A DNA stretch of 64,000 bases from Warburgia ugandensis (GCA_035236585.1 CP141126.1:10801001-10865000); one strand, 5' to 3'. Numbered from the stretch's first letter, positions 23,921 to 46,742 are shown. Numbers and translations are program-made. The notes: a model not told the origin generated them from the letters alone.

Positions 23921-24600
23921 GCGACTCAGAAAATAGGCGGTCTGGATTACCGAAAGTCAGAGCCCGAGCCGTACTTTACCCCCATGAACTGATTTTATAA
24001 ACTAGATACGCAGTTCCTAAAATGTAGGATTCTGCTCAATCCCAGTCTACCGACAGGGCCGATGCTGATCAGGAAGAGGAAAAATATTCACTTTTGCTAC
24101 ACCCCAAAACCTAGAGTCCTACAATTCAGTGAATTCATTGGTTAAGGCAAAGGGACCCATTCGTAGAATGATGACATCAGCGTACTATCAACCAGTGGAA
24201 TCTGCCGACTGCGAAGGGGTGAGCGGACCACGATTGTAATACCTCCAGAGGAGGGGAATTTAGCTTGTCATGACCCGCAGTTATGTCCCCCTCATACGCG
24301 TACGTGTTATGGTGCATTCATGGCGACCTAACACTGCATCGTACACGTGAACGAATAGACTGGTTAGAGATGGAGAGGAACAACTCTTTCGGTGGTCCAT
24401 CCAACAAGAAGCTACAAATAATGATTCACCTACTGGGGCCCGCTGCTGCCAAGCTATCTCCTAAGATCTCATCTCCACAACATCCTCACCGTTAATAAAG
24501 TGGGGTTTTGCACAGTTAGCTAATTGCTCTAACGCAAAATTTTGGGGTCGATATTTAAGGTTTTCTCAAATTAAGGACTACACGACCAAATTTCAGGTCT
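23921..24600. other. Intergenic, nothing recognised
   Basis: The GC content is somewhat higher than the surroundings. There is an open frame of 70 codons at 24283-24495 with no recognisable family. No repeat was identified. Confidence 0.4.
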
Positions 24601-24608
24601 AGAACAAG

Positions 24609-25024
24609 AGGAATGCTAGGCCGAAGGCTCTAAATGAACCTAAGCGAAAACCACACAATATTTAGAATTCAAGGGACTTGTCTTTAATAATTTGACATGT
24701 TCATCTTGTTGCTCTAGTTTTGAAAAACCACTAGTTGTAGAAGTGTGTGAATTTGATAATTCTAGCACCAAAAAAACTGCACTATTATTGATAGGTCATA
24801 TACAGCTAGAAATTTTGTATAATAAGGGTGTAAAATCAACATCGAAAAACATGATTTTTACAAGGCAAGAATCATCCAATCATCGTAAGTTTTGGTTTAC
24901 TAGTTATCGAAACCTAAGACAACAAGATAAATGGTCCATATTATTCAAAGCTGCTCCCTTAGTGCCAAATGCCTATGGACACTTCTAGCTAAGTAACATT
25001 TAGGGCATTCGGCCTAGCATTCCT
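24609..25024. mobile_element. 416-bp element with terminal inverted repeats, family unassigned
   Basis: AGGAATGCTAGGCCGAAGGC at the left end pairs with the reverse complement of the right end (AGGAATGCTAGGCCGAATGC). The match extends over ~37 positions with about six mismatches. No clear target duplication was found. A 98-codon open frame inside (24692-24988) looks incidental. It is probably a MITE of an undetermined superfamily. Confidence 0.75.
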
Positions 25025-25029
25025 TTAGG

Positions 25030-26538
25030 ACTTATATTCTTATATATTTTGCTTGGATCATAGCCTATTGGACAATTGACTAGATTTTAGCTTGAGTATC
25101 CGCCTAGATGATCTGAACCATTCATCTAGTTTGGAGCGACTTAGATTCGTAGGATACTAAAATTCAGGAGCGGTTAGATGAATTTAGCTATGTCATTGTG
25201 AATTTTGGACATTGGATTTCTCCACTGAAAATTCTATTAGCTAGAAGCATGCAATAGGCATGATTTTTGCAGGTACTGTAAAACAGGGGAGGGCGGAAAA
25301 AATGAAAGGTTCAGATCATGAAATTGTGGGGCCAGTCAAGTTGGAGGCGGCATTTCAATTGATCGACAGTCCGGGAACCACAAAGATAACCAATGGCCCA
25401 CCAAAATCAATCTTCAAATTGGAAAAGAAACGATAAAAGGCAACTGCTCCAGCATTTTAATTGCATACGCAGATTTTCAGTCTAGACTCAATTCACTCTC
25501 TAATCATGTCGGAGGCCGCAATGATGGGCAGGAGACGCCACTTACCGGGCTGGGTCCCGCTTCCCCTCATCTGGACCGTTCGTTGTCCACTGATGAAATC
25601 ATAGGCTGCCTAATCAGAGGGGAGAGAAAAGAGCAGAAAACGGATTCGACAAGCGGTGTTCCCTCCAATCGTGGGGAGGGGAGGGACCAGCTGGCATGGG
25701 CATGGCCAAACTCCATTAAAGGCGCAGGCTCAGACCAGAACGTGCCAACTAGACTCGTCTGGATGTCCTGTCACTCTATTTATCCTCGTTCATGTTTTTG
25801 CAGCGTTTAACTCAACCACGGTTATCGACAAACCCTTCTCTTCCATTATTCGTTAATTATAATAATAATATATGTAAATTCTCCATGCAATTTTTTCTTT
25901 TCCGGCAAAAAGGAAGAGGCAAAACCAAAAAGAATTGCACAAATAACGAACCTCCTCGCACCGAGCAGGAGAGAGGTTTCCTTCCTTTTTCTTCTTTTGT
26001 TTCCTGAATCTTGGATGACAAGATTTGGATTTCCAGAAGAAGAATCCCAGGGTTTTGTGAAAAATAGTTGAATTTCCGACGTTCTGTTTTTTGAGAATGG
26101 GGTATTGTAGGCAATGCGATCGAGGATTGCAGCGGCATTTGCCGTGGAAGCTGTAGAAATTGGGTTAAATAATCCGGATTATTGAGTGGGAACAAGTGAA
26201 GAAACGGAGGGTTGCAATGCGTTTGTGGTGGAATTTGATGGCAACAGAGCTCTGGTTTCTGGTGTAGCAGGCGACGTTAGGCGTTAGAGAGGAATGCCGT
26301 ATGAAAGCTGTTGATGATCGAAGGAATCGAGTATCTACATTTGAAATTGAAGGGAATTTGAGCGAGAATGGAGGACTTTGGAGAGAATATCGGACGTCAG
26401 TCGTCTTGACTGAGCAATGACGTGAAGTGGTTGGAGAAGATCAACGGATTCGAACATTTTCAGCACAAAAGTTATTTCGAATCCGTTTATCGCGTGTTCT
26501 TTATTTTCAGTTTGTTTCTCTAGGGGATCTCAAGAGGC
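25030..26538 (+). promoter_or_regulatory. Upstream region and leader of the NEK gene
   Basis: No other gene was recognised. The GC-richer part from about 25.5 kb on is the likely promoter and 5' leader. Candidate acceptors TATTTTCAG (ends 26510) and TTCTCTAG (ends 26522) just before the start codon suggest a leader intron; its donor could not be fixed. Confidence 0.5.
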
Positions 26539-35420
<8,882 letters not shown>

Positions 35421-35589
35421 TTATATATGATCCTACTGGTGAGCTATCGGATTGTATTACTTTTTCCCCACAGTTCTGTAATAGCTTCAAAATCCATTTG
35501 AACAAAAAACAAGACTCTCTTCATTGTCAAATTTTTGTATTCTTTTCTTGGCAGCGTATGTTGTATATTGAATGTACCATCAACATTTA

Positions 35590-35595
35590 AATAAA
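35590..35595 (+). terminator. Candidate poly(A) signal of NEK
   Basis: AATAAA lies about 170 nt past the stop codon. This is inferred from position only. Confidence 0.45.
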
Positions 35596-35599
35596 TCTG

Positions 35600-37460
35600 A
35601 TTTTTAGTTGAATGACTCAATTGGAACTTTCAGGATTTGGAAGCATCCCACCTAAAACGGCAGTTCACATTTCATAGAAATGGCTCCTAGTTTTTCTTGC
35701 TGAAAGTAGTGGTTTACAATTTAGATAGTGACTAAAAGAAAAAACAGAGTCTTCACACCTGTTTAGACAAGAGTGTTCCTTTTGACCACAGAGTATCCAA
35801 TTGCGGGATAGTTTTCTCATACTAATTGCAGGGTAAGTTGCTCCTGCAAGTTTCTAATTCTCTCTCCTTGGCATTAGAAAACGAGAAATGCACTTTTCAT
35901 CATTTTGGCTGGAATCAGTCTATCGTTTCGTTGCAGGGGCCTTGTCATGGATTATTGTACAGCAAGCAACTCCGACTCACGAAATTCCCTGCAATTAGAC
36001 AGCCTTTTTGGGTTCATTGCACAAGGGTACGACGCCAGCCATCTATTATAAGAGTGGATTATCAGGGACATCTCTGCTGAGCCTAGCACAAAAGAGCCCA
36101 AGTACCGACATGCAAAGGATGATGCCGACGTTACAACGGGTAGTTTCGAAAGAACAATTCTGTCTATTAGATGCTCCGAATTACCTTTCGCTGCTTACTG
36201 ACTAGAAATCAGATCCGGCAGTGATATGAACTAATAAGAGGAATGATAGGACGACAGCCTAGGAGGGAACTACACTAGAAGAGCTACTCATTCATGAAGG
36301 GAACCACATTTGCAGGATTTCATCCGTCCATCTGTAGAGTTGGCTTTAGATTTCTTGTACACAAGATCACGATGACTAGATGAATCTAGCATCATAAAAA
36401 TCTAATTTTGGGAGTTCAATCGACACCGTTGTTTTATGAAGTTTCTAACCGTTTGCTTTCTTGTGATAAAAAAGTTACAGTCATTCACTTGATACTCGGA
36501 ACGGGAGCAATGAGATGAATAGGTTGGATCATCAAGAGGTCGGACATCATACTTTGTTAAATTATTCAACATCCTTATAAATTCTTATTTAATATGCTAT
36601 ATATCTCCTAAATTATTTTAAACATAGGGACTCTACGAGATTACAATCTTAAAATTATCTTTAGGCATGTATAAATAGCATAGATCTTGACTGTTTATTT
36701 TATATTTTTTAATTGAGCATGTATGATTATAAGCACTTATGGGCAAAATAAATTCTAAGCCCATCTATTACCAGAGCTTTTCTTTTTTTGTTTTAAGGCA
36801 ATCTAAGTCATTAACATGTAGATATTCCATTAAATAGAGCAAACACAAAAAGATTGTGAGCATTGGGTGATTATAAATAGTAGACTATTAGATTTAAGAA
36901 ATAAATGGTTGCAATTTCACAATTCAAAGTAGTATAGTTTAAGTTCATCCAATGTGCGTGATATTTTGTAGCCTATCTGAGATAGTGCCTAAGTAATGAA
37001 TGGCTTAGATCTACTAAACTCTACCTATTTACCTACGTGAAAGGATCTCCTTGGAATATCCTTTTCTTTTCTTTTCTTTTCTTTTTACATTACCCACCTA
37101 CCTTTTCTTGATCTTTAAATTTTCTAACTTCTTATCTTGCTTACTTTTTATTCTATCCAGAACTTGTATCTACAAGTAGAATTATACGTGTATAGTTATC
37201 ACTGCTTATGAGATGGTCAAAAATTTTTAAATAAAACAATTGAAAAATATGAACCAATTTAGAGTTAAGATCATTGATGGAGAAGATTTTTGTAACACTA
37301 GTATTTAGGATGTATCTTATATAAACCTTTTACATTATGCATAAGAAGACTAATTACATATTAAAGAAATTTTATTGATAATATTCAAAGATAATATCTT
37401 CTAATATTAAGGACAAAATTGTTTCACTTTTATAGAGCCTTTTCTAATATAATTCTTCTT
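35600..37460. other. Intergenic downstream of NEK
   Basis: No gene was recognised. A (CTTTT)n tract lies near 37062-37086. The first few hundred bases could be extended NEK 3' UTR. Confidence 0.5.
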
Positions 37461-37465
37461 TCAAA

Positions 37466-37504
37466 GCCTAACAACTCTATTGTTGTGCCAAGGCTCTCCT
37501 ATTA
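37466..37504 (-). repeat. Au SINE head fragment
   Basis: CTCTATTGTTGTGCCAAGGC then TCTCCT is the minus-strand 5' head of an Au SINE. It directly abuts the next copy. Confidence 0.75.
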
Positions 37505-37506
37505 TG

Positions 37507-37625
37507 AAGGGCAGCTTCGGTGCACGAAGCTCCCACGTATGCGGGATCTGGGAAAGGAGCGAATCACAAGGGTCAATAGTACACAATCTTACCCTGCATT
37601 TTTCAAGAGGTTGTTTCTAAAAAAT
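37507..37625 (-). repeat. Au SINE, 5'-truncated
   Basis: It shows GGGCAGCTTCGGTGCACGAA to the TTTCAAGAGGTTGTTTC block and lacks the tRNA-like head. Confidence 0.88.
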
Positions 37626-37639
37626 CTCATCCAATAATT

Positions 37640-38436
37640 ACTTCTAAAGTGGGCTCAACTTTTGAAGCATGGATGGTACTCAAGTAAGATTATATTTTAT
37701 GTTGACACAGTCCACTCTTCTAGGCGAGGGGCCCATCTTACAAATACCTATTCAATAAGATTTTTGTTGGCCTCCCATCTTAGAGAGAAGGCAAATCTGA
37801 AATATAATTGATGACTTAAAACATAGAGACATAGTCCCACAAACCCGCTTATGATTTATATAGAATATTATATCCACTATGTAGGAATGCCTTTTTTATA
37901 TACATCAAAGAACTTACAAATAAATTTCTCAGACATTCTACTAAATGCGTTATCTATGGTGCTGAACTATTATGAGAAAGGAATATGTCTATTTTCTTCT
38001 ACCATTGGGCTGGAAGGCATTCAACCTATATTCATGTTGTATTTTATGGATATTTCCCCCCCATATATTTGAAGAAAGAGTATAGAAAAACCTAAGGTTA
38101 AGATAATCTACTACAAATGACTTTCAACATATTAACAATAATATGCCACTTAGAAGCACAGTGTTCTAATTTTTGTCATCTATCTTATTTGAGACAGAAT
38201 CAACAAATCATTTCATTTTACTATATCAAACAGAACAAGGACCATTTAGACTAAGTAATTTTATTTTAGATCTACAAAAGAGGCAAGTGAAGCACACTTG
38301 GATTAAGAAAATTCCAACTATGCACTTGGATTTATCACTCCACTCTTTGAAAAGAAAGAAAATTATTATCCTCTTTTATTAATAAAGACCTTAATGGTAT
38401 GCAAACTGTATTTAATAAATAGTTATATTTACACCA
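37640..38436. other. Intergenic, nothing recognised
   Basis: AT-rich with small chance open frames only. Confidence 0.5.
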
Positions 38437-38447
38437 TTTATTTATAA

Positions 38448-38597
38448 TGGTGTCGTCGTGTGACCTTGAGGTCACGGGTTCAAGACATGGAAACAGCCTC
38501 TTGCAAAAATGCAAGGTAAGGCTGTGTACTTTAGACTCTTGTGGTCTGCCCCTTCCCTGCATAGGCGAGAGCTTCATGCACTGGGGCTGTCCTTTAT
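38448..38597 (+). repeat. Au SINE, slightly 5'-truncated
   Basis: It has GTCGTGTGACCTTGAGGTCA, the B box GGGTTCAAGA and the end GCACTGGGGCTGTCC. ATTTATAA at 38440-38447 and 38598-38605 fits a short target duplication. Confidence 0.9.
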
Positions 38598-38599
38598 AT

Positions 38600-40204
38600 T
38601 TATAAATTAAAAATTTTACATCTTTTTTTTAAAAAATTATCCTGAATAAAATGTTGTAACAAGCAAAATATCTATATGTTTTATTCCAGTAGCTAAAATG
38701 AAATGGCTATCAGAACATATTTTACAACCATACTCTGAATATGAGCGATTTGTACACAAACCACACATGCCTTCCATATACTTCAACACGTCCAAGTCTC
38801 CCAACAGCCCCACGATAACATTGTTATTACTAGTAAAGTGTATTACCACTAGAGTGCGACAGTCTCCTAACAGCCGGGCACCTTCTCTACTTGTTACGAT
38901 GGAAGTGATATACTGAAGCTCTTTATGAGCCTCAAAATGAGCTCCATCTCAAGGCAACAGGTGTCCCAGTTAAACGGTTAGTGTATTTTACCTATCAAAG
39001 GCAGAGTTTGGATTTAAATAAGATACATGGTGAACTGAAAAGAAACCTCACTTTGAGGATCGATTAAAGAGTTTTAGTTTATCATTTTTCTTTTATGTTG
39101 GCTCCTGCATACCGTTGATCCTTCTGTAATGTCGAAAATCGAGAGGCTCAAAGATATCCCAAAAGGGAGCTAGTGGCATCCAAGAAATGGTGCTTTTGGT
39201 TTGTCGAATGTATACCCATTGCTTATGTAGAGCAAGATGAAAGCACCAATTCTCGAATAAATGGCAAAGAGCAATGGTATGTAGGCCCATCGTAAAAAAG
39301 TGGAGGTGCACAGCTGCTGGTGTGTTGTGTCACTCTATACCAGCAGACCTCTTGCCATAGATCCTTGCTGAGTTAGATGACCGGCACTGATAATTGGTAC
39401 GCATGGCAATACCCACTAACACATGCGATCGCGGTTGGAGAAGCCGCTTCTGAGATACACCTCGGTCAAGCCTTCTTGGGCGTTTAGTGACTGGGTAAAA
39501 GGATCCGCTCATTTACAGGATCAAAAAAGGTTGTCTTCTACTTGTGATTTACGAATTGTTGCGCTTTCTGCGCTGATTCCTGTCTATGATAAGGATAAGA
39601 GAGCTTGAGCTGGTACATGGGATAGGATTAAGTTTTTCTGTCGAAATCGTAGAGAACCTCAAGAACAATTAATATGAGAGCAGGAATGACAAATACAAGT
39701 ACCCACTTCCAATTACTCTTGTCAATTGTTCAATATGTCTTTGCATTTACCTAAATTTCAGGCATTTTAAAATAAGATGATGGAGACGCGGAAGGGTGAA
39801 TTGCAAGTCAACACTGGATTTGTCACTCCCCAGATGAGAAACATGCAAAACTTGAAGAAAAAATAAAAAACAAACCTCTACTTTTTTGTAATCTGCACCA
39901 TTCATCTGCTGGACCAGATCTTAGCCAGGGACCCAGGACCCTCCATAAGTTTCCAATGTCAAAGAGTTTATAGTCAACCTTCCGAGCCATCCATCTTATA
40001 CGAATAAACTAGTGGTTAGGTTCATCGGTCGAAGTGGATTCCTGCGTCTTCAGCAATGAGCTGTTTGGGTCATCAAAAGCAGGGCGAACAGGTTTGTTTA
40101 CCAGCTGTGTCAGTCCTCGATTTACGTATCGGCAAAGAGAAACTATTTAGCAATCTAATTTTATCAATCATAGCACTCCCAAACGTCACTCTTTCAGCAG
40201 CACG
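38600..40204. other. Intergenic with a GC-richer block
   Basis: No gene was recognised. 39100-39650 is GC-richer and lacks the decayed-repeat look of its surroundings. It could be transferred organelle DNA or a gene relic, but this was not established. Confidence 0.35.
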
Positions 40205-40207
40205 ATA

Positions 40208-40424
40208 AAAGGATAGCCCCGGAGCACAAAGCTCCCTGCGTGATAAAAAGATCGGCTGATGCAAGAAGCTCCGAGGTATCTGAGATTTGGTAAAGGGACG
40301 CACAACAAGGGTTAATAATATGCAGCCTTACTTTATACATTTTAAGAGATTATTTTTATGCCTTGAACCCAAGACCTCAAGGTCATACGACGATAACTCT
40401 TTCAGCTGTACGATACCAGCCAAA
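40208..40424 (-). repeat. Au SINE, rearranged 3' end
   Basis: The terminal GCACAAAGCTCC block is present twice: once at 40218-40233 and again, diverged, as GCAAGAAGCTCC at 40262-40273. A normal minus-strand SINE body and tRNA-like head follow. Confidence 0.85.
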
Positions 40425-40895
40425 ATAACAGCGGTTTAATGTCATCTCAGCGTTGCATAAATCTGTCATTGGAGTACGTGCCATACATACATTGATACTA
40501 TGATTGCTTCTCGCAATCGGTCAGCTGTTTTTCTGACAACAACAGTTGAGATTTAAGGCTTCTAACTTTTGCATGATGCATAAATTGAGCAATCGCAACT
40601 TGAGGATATAGCCAATGGTGATATTTCAATATTTCGGTCTCCAAAGAGCAAGCGGACCTGCCGTAGCACAGCATAAACTGGTCTCCGGACTGGAACTGTC
40701 TTCACTCTCTGGCTGCTAAGCAATTCTAGAAATATATTTACTCTTGCAAATCAGTAATGAGGCATGAAAAGTTACTCTGAGTACTGGAGATTCAATGATT
40801 AAAGAAAAGTGCCCCTTGCCTGTAGTTTATTGCAGCTTCAACTGCATTAGTATGAAGGAGAAGAGCACAGTGAAAACTGAACAGAATTATCATCC

Positions 40896-41076
40896 CTAAA
40901 AGGCAGCCTGGTGCACAAAACTCTGGTGTGGGCATGGTCCAGGAAAGGGGGGACCAGAAAGGGTCTATGGGATGCAGTATTACTTTGCATTTTTGCAAAG
41001 AACTGTTTTCATGCCTTGAACCCTGACGTCCAGGTCACACGACGACAACTCAACTGTTGAGCCAAGGCTCACCTTC
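40896..41076 (-). repeat. Au SINE, full length with perfect target duplication
   Basis: A minus-strand copy. Identical 16-bp duplications AACAGAATTATCATCC lie at 40880-40895 and 41077-41092. Confidence 0.95.
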
Positions 41077-41099
41077 AACAGAATTATCATCCGTCCTGC

Positions 41100-42373
41100 C
41101 TAATATTTATGAAAATTCACTGCAGTAAGGCAAGTTTGACACACGGATCAGTTTAAAGCATTTACAAATGAATCAATTACATAATGAAGAATGACAAAAT
41201 CATGTAATAGCTATCCAGCATGCATGAAGGAAATCGTGGGATCTGGAAGATCTCTACCAGTTTTTGTTGTATGAGAAATCCCATAAATTCATAACTAAGA
41301 ATAGCTAACAGATCACCAAGAACAAAAAGTACCTGATACGAAGCTCAAGAGAAAACAAATATGTGATTGGTTGATCAAAGTCAACTTTACAAGAATGCAA
41401 GGGCTGAGGAACACACAACAACCATCCCATAACACGCATCACTATCTGAGAGCTTATAAACATCGAGCCCTTAATGTAAATGGAAGTCCATTGCCAGAAA
41501 AAGGAAAAAGAATACTTATTCGGATGCTCAAATGAAAAGCAAGATGCAGCAATTTCCAAATTCCTAGCTCCGAATCTAAAACCTGTTTCCACATGTTCCT
41601 CTAAAGGGAAAAAGTAGCTGGACTGGCTCAAAGTAAAGACCAGATGTAGCATCTTCCGAGGTCCCTTCCTCATAATAAAGAAAATCAAGTTTTCTCATCA
41701 GTGAGAACCAAATACTTGCTAAATACTAGTTAGAAAGTAGAAGTATATTGGATTCAATGTACCTCTTAAGCCAGTTAGATTCAACCTATTCAATGTTGTA
41801 ACCTTACAGCACAGCATGCCCGCGAAGACCTGAACGCTAGATCCCAACTCCACCAATATGAAAGTCAAATCCTCAGATTATACCACTTTGGAGCAATGAT
41901 GTTGCCTTTTATGTAAAAGGTACCTATTCACTCACTGTGTCCATGTATGAGCATGCACATAGAGAAGGGCGAAGAAATAGACAAAATTTAATTATTATTA
42001 TTTTTGTATTTGATTAGATACAACAGTACTCTGGATCCGACTCGGAAGTTTGTAAGTTCAATTCCAAAATGCCTACTCAAGAACTTTAAACTTTGTCCAA
42101 GACCTGCAAGGTCTCGTCAGAACAACTAGATGATCCTGATTTAGAAGAAAATGATGCCAACCACTGAACCCTGTATAGTGTGACGCATTTCAGATTGAAA
42201 TGTTCTGTATAAATACACTTTGGACAAACCCTCACATAATACAAGAAAAGCAGCTGTTTTCAGCAGCTGCAGAGAGTTAAGATGCATGAAGAAAATTTGT
42301 AACCCCTGGGACCTTACCTTGCCTTGTCACTTGGAGGTGAAGAAAATGAAAAAATTAAAACTAGGTAATTCAG
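41100..42373. other. 3' flank of the PRR gene
   Basis: It contains a minus-strand open frame of 127 codons (41688-41305) that matches no family recognised here. It could be 3' UTR of the PRR transcript or chance. No repeat was identified. Confidence 0.4.
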
Positions 42374-45300
42374 TTAATCATCCATGTCTGTGGCTGATGT
42401 AGCAGACTCGCCAACTGCTTGACGCACAAATTGACCTTTCAATCGTGGTCGTTGCTCTGCAAGCTTCTTTCTGCTGTGATACCTAACCTGTCAAATAAAC
42501 AATTACTGTTCTCATTTGGTTGCAAATGGACACTATTCCTTCCAAATATTTGTTCAAGAGTTTTAAACAGGACAGCAGTCATGTTTTATTTAAAGATAAT
42601 TTAAACCCAGGACCATAACTGAACGACCAGAACCAGCCTCAGCATTACACCTTTACAATGGAGAAGAGGTGCACAGACAAAAGATTTTCAGATAAACAAG
42701 GTTTGAAATGGACAATTTGTTCTTCCAGATTCAATAAGATATAGTCATGAAGGTACAAGGTGATACCTTCTTCTCGAAGCATCTATCTTTCCTTTTCATG
42801 CGAAATTTGGCCAATGCAGCCTCGCGCCGAGCACGGGCATGGTCTAGTCCTGTCCCTTTGTAGTTTTGAAACCCCTCTTCATTCTCACTCTCCATACCAG
42901 CTCCTCTATTAATAGCTGCATTTGTATCCTCATTGCTCCCAGTACTATTGAGGATACTCCAGCTACAACTGCCGCTAATATTTGGTCTCTTTGAAGAAGC
43001 CACAAACAATACTCTAGGATCTGCTGGTTCTTTATTGTCCATCTGATCCTTCTTTTGATGCTTAATTTGGTGAGGATGGTAGTATGGATCCCAGTGGTGA
43101 GAGTTGATCTTTTGGAGACTACTGTTGAGCTCATTCCAACTCTGACCAGTCCGATCAGTAGGTACCACTAGTGTGTTCTCAACTGCAGCTGAACCATGCA
43201 GTGATAAAGAAGTTCCTGAATAGCAGAAAGGTTGCAGCATGGTACCATAGCCCGCACAAAAGCTCTGGAAAGGTACTGTTCCAACAGGTATTGGCAGTGG
43301 TACCACCCCAAGTTGAGAGTGAGAAAGAGCATTCTCCTTTTCTGTGGAAGAATGACCATAACAGGCATCCTCTTTGACTAAACCTGCAGCTAAAAGTTCT
43401 GCATCTTTGTTGTTGATGCTGGATGAAAGTGGATGGTTTCCTAGACCTTCGGCTCCACTTCCTTGGGGAAGTTTAAACATTTCTTTAACAGACAAAGGAA
43501 TAGTTTTGCCACTACCCGCCCCATCACTACTTGATTGTATGTCACAGTTAACACCACATTCTCCGGACTTGATGCATAAGCTGGTGGAAGAAGATCCTGG
43601 CTGTGGACAGGGAGGGCGTCCTATATCACCATATCTGCAAGCAAAAATTGCAATTATCTCATGCACAACATAATTCCAAGAAAAAAAGGGTAAGACGATG
43701 AGGTGAAGCCACAAAACAGAGTAAATGAAGGAAAGATTACTAACTGCCTCATGATGTCAGAATTTTAAACCTAGATATACTGCTTGTATATGTTTAGATT
43801 GTCAACCACTCTACAAGAAAGTAACAGTTTCTCTATATATAACTAGCTCTTTATGTGGAAACATCTTCCACATACCAACAAAAATTATAATAAAAGCCAA
43901 ACATTTTCCATTTACATAAAATGGGCAGCCCAGTGCATGAAGCTCCCACATATGCAGAGTCCGGGGAAGCGGCGGACCACAAGGTTCTATAGTATGCAGC
44001 CTCACATTTCCATTTACATAACGCATGTAATTGTTATAATTTTTTATTCTAAAGTTCAAATTAAATAGCCAAAAATGTTCTCCAAGTTTGTTGGTTAAAC
44101 TGAATAGCATGGTTTACAGAATTCATACTTGAATACCATCTCTGCATTTTTTCAGTGGTGATTACTACATTTGTAGACTTTGCATGAAGAATTAACAGAG
44201 GAGATACACATAGTATGCATGGGGAAAGAAAACTGATTATGGTCCTATTGTATTAAGATATCCTTAATATCCACTTCAGCAAGATGACACTCATAATGCT
44301 TTACAAACTGGAGAAGATAAGTAACTGCAGGTTCATCACAAAGAAGAAGGAATATTGATAAGTCCTAGCCTCTTGTTGGGTGTGGGTGTGTGTGTGTGTG
44401 TGTGTTAAGGTTCTGCCCTAATGTAAAATCTGAGGCAGCAACAGCCATATCAATTGGCAAATTTTGGTGCACTGGGTCAGATTATTGTAGATAAGAAGAA
44501 TTGCTCAAATTCTGAAACTAAGACTTGTTCATCCCTATAAGCAACATTTATTCACTTAATGTGAGATGCATAGTCATCAACCCCATTAGTTAGCAAACTT
44601 AAACAGCTAAAAGTAGTGAAACCATATTGAAGAGAGAATATGCCAGACGGCAACAAACACACCTTGAGAATGCCGAGGCTACAGATACTTTTAGCGCATG
44701 CCTTTCCTGAAATACATGCTCTTTGCAGCCATTTAGCTGAGGCCTTCTCAAAGAAAGTTCCCATAACGGAGATGATGCAAAATTGCACGCACTTTTACTT
44801 GCATCAGATAATTTTTCATCCTCACATAAAGCATCTTTCCTATTAACATTGTCTTGCAAGACTGCACAACTGCACTGTTCAGTAGCTATACTTCCAAGGA
44901 AGTCAATCATTTCTGTTGAAGGTCCATTTGGTACATCACCTTGATGAAAAGACTTGGGATTAATACTAGCAATGTGTTTACATCCCTCCAAATCCTGGTT
45001 GCTCTCCTTACAAGGTGGACCATTATAGGAATTATTATCCTGTTGATTTTTCTCAGTTGAGAATGCTGCCTGTATAGGTAGAGTTACTTGGATTTCTATC
45101 CCTGTTGACTTATCTGCAAGAAGACAAGCTCATAAAAAGAAAAACCTTTGAAAAACAAAGAAAACACATACACAGATATATATATATATATATATATAGT
45201 TTCAGGATAAGTATGAGACTGGAAATCACTACCTTTTGTTTCTTCCAGTTCATGCAATGCTGATGTAACCACTTTCTCATTGCCAAAGTCATATTTCTTT

Positions 45301-46707
45301 AATTTTGACTCTATTTCACTGGAGCCTTTCATGTTTTCAATTTTAAGAGGCGCGAGTTTGTTCTGATTAAATTTGATTTCCACCTCTGGTTTGCTACATG
45401 AGCTCTGTAAAAGACAGAAGTATGATATGGGGCCATTAATAAGCATGCTAGTTTTGAGAAAAAATCAAATGGAAAAGCTCTTAAATTTGTAGAGCAATCA
45501 GATGTTTTAGTAAGTTAGACAGATGATCACTTACAAACCTTTAAAAATAAATCATATAAAAGCCAAATAGATTTTTTTCTAATTAGGAATACCAAACGAT
45601 CAATGACTAAGGCTTGTAAGGTGATACCCGGTGAAAGTTTAACCACACAACACAGGCTAATGGTTATGGATATTTACATTTAAGAGATAGAAGAAAGGAA
45701 ATGAACTTATAGGTGTCAAAAAACTAAATGGTGGAACATGAAAGGAAAGAAGATAACATCATTCACAAACAAGTTTATGGTAGAAGGAAAGTGGAACAAT
45801 GAAATAGAAATAAACACCATGTGGAGTGATATGCTGAGTCCATTAAGAAAGTAACAAAAAGGTTCTAGGAGTATCTAATGGTAAAAGGCATCCACTAAAA
45901 AAACTAGGTGGTGGAGTGACAAGGTGCACAAAGTTATTAAAGAGAAATTGGTACATTCTAAAGCATGATAAAAGACTAGAAATAACAAAAACTTTTGAGC
46001 AATATAAAAATGTTGCCAAGAAAGTAGTGAGTGAGGCTAAACTCAAGGAGAATGATGATCTCTATATTAAATTAGGGTCAAGAGAAGGTGAGAAAGATGT
46101 GTTCAAACTTGTAAAAACAAGAGAAAAGAAGAGTAAGGACTTAGACCACATTAAATACATTAAAAGTGATGACCAAAGGGTGCTGGTCAAAGATAAAGAG
46201 ATCAATCAAAAGTGGGAAAATTACTTTAAAAAATTGCTAAATGACAAATGTACTGAGAACATAAAAATTGAAAGAACCGTAAACCCAAATAATGTTGGAC
46301 TATACAAATATGACCATAGGATCAAGAGACCTGAAGCGAAAGAGAACTTGAAAAAGATGAAATTAGTAAAGGCCTTAGAGAACAATGGTATAATAGAGAT
46401 TTGGAAGTATATGAGAAATATTGGAGTAGTTTGGCTGAGGAAGTTGTTTAACAAAATTGTAAAATCAAAGAAAATACCAGATGAATGGAGGAAAAGCTCT
46501 ATTGTACCAATTTATAAGAATAAGAGAAACATATAGAGTTGCACTAATGTTTTTAGGATCAAAATTATGAGTCACATCATGAAACTTTAGGAAAAAGTTA
46601 TTGAGAAGAGATTGCGACATGAGATGAGTGTATTGGAAAACAATTTCGGTTTATACCAGGGAGGTCTACCATGGAAGCTATTTTCTTACTTAGACAATTG
46701 ATCAAAT

Positions 46708-46742
<35 letters not shown>

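Noticed and set aside
45916-46536. 206-codon frame as a stand-alone gene in the PRR intron
   Set aside because: Its translation is the spacer between endonuclease and RT of an L1 LINE; the rest of the element is broken on both sides.
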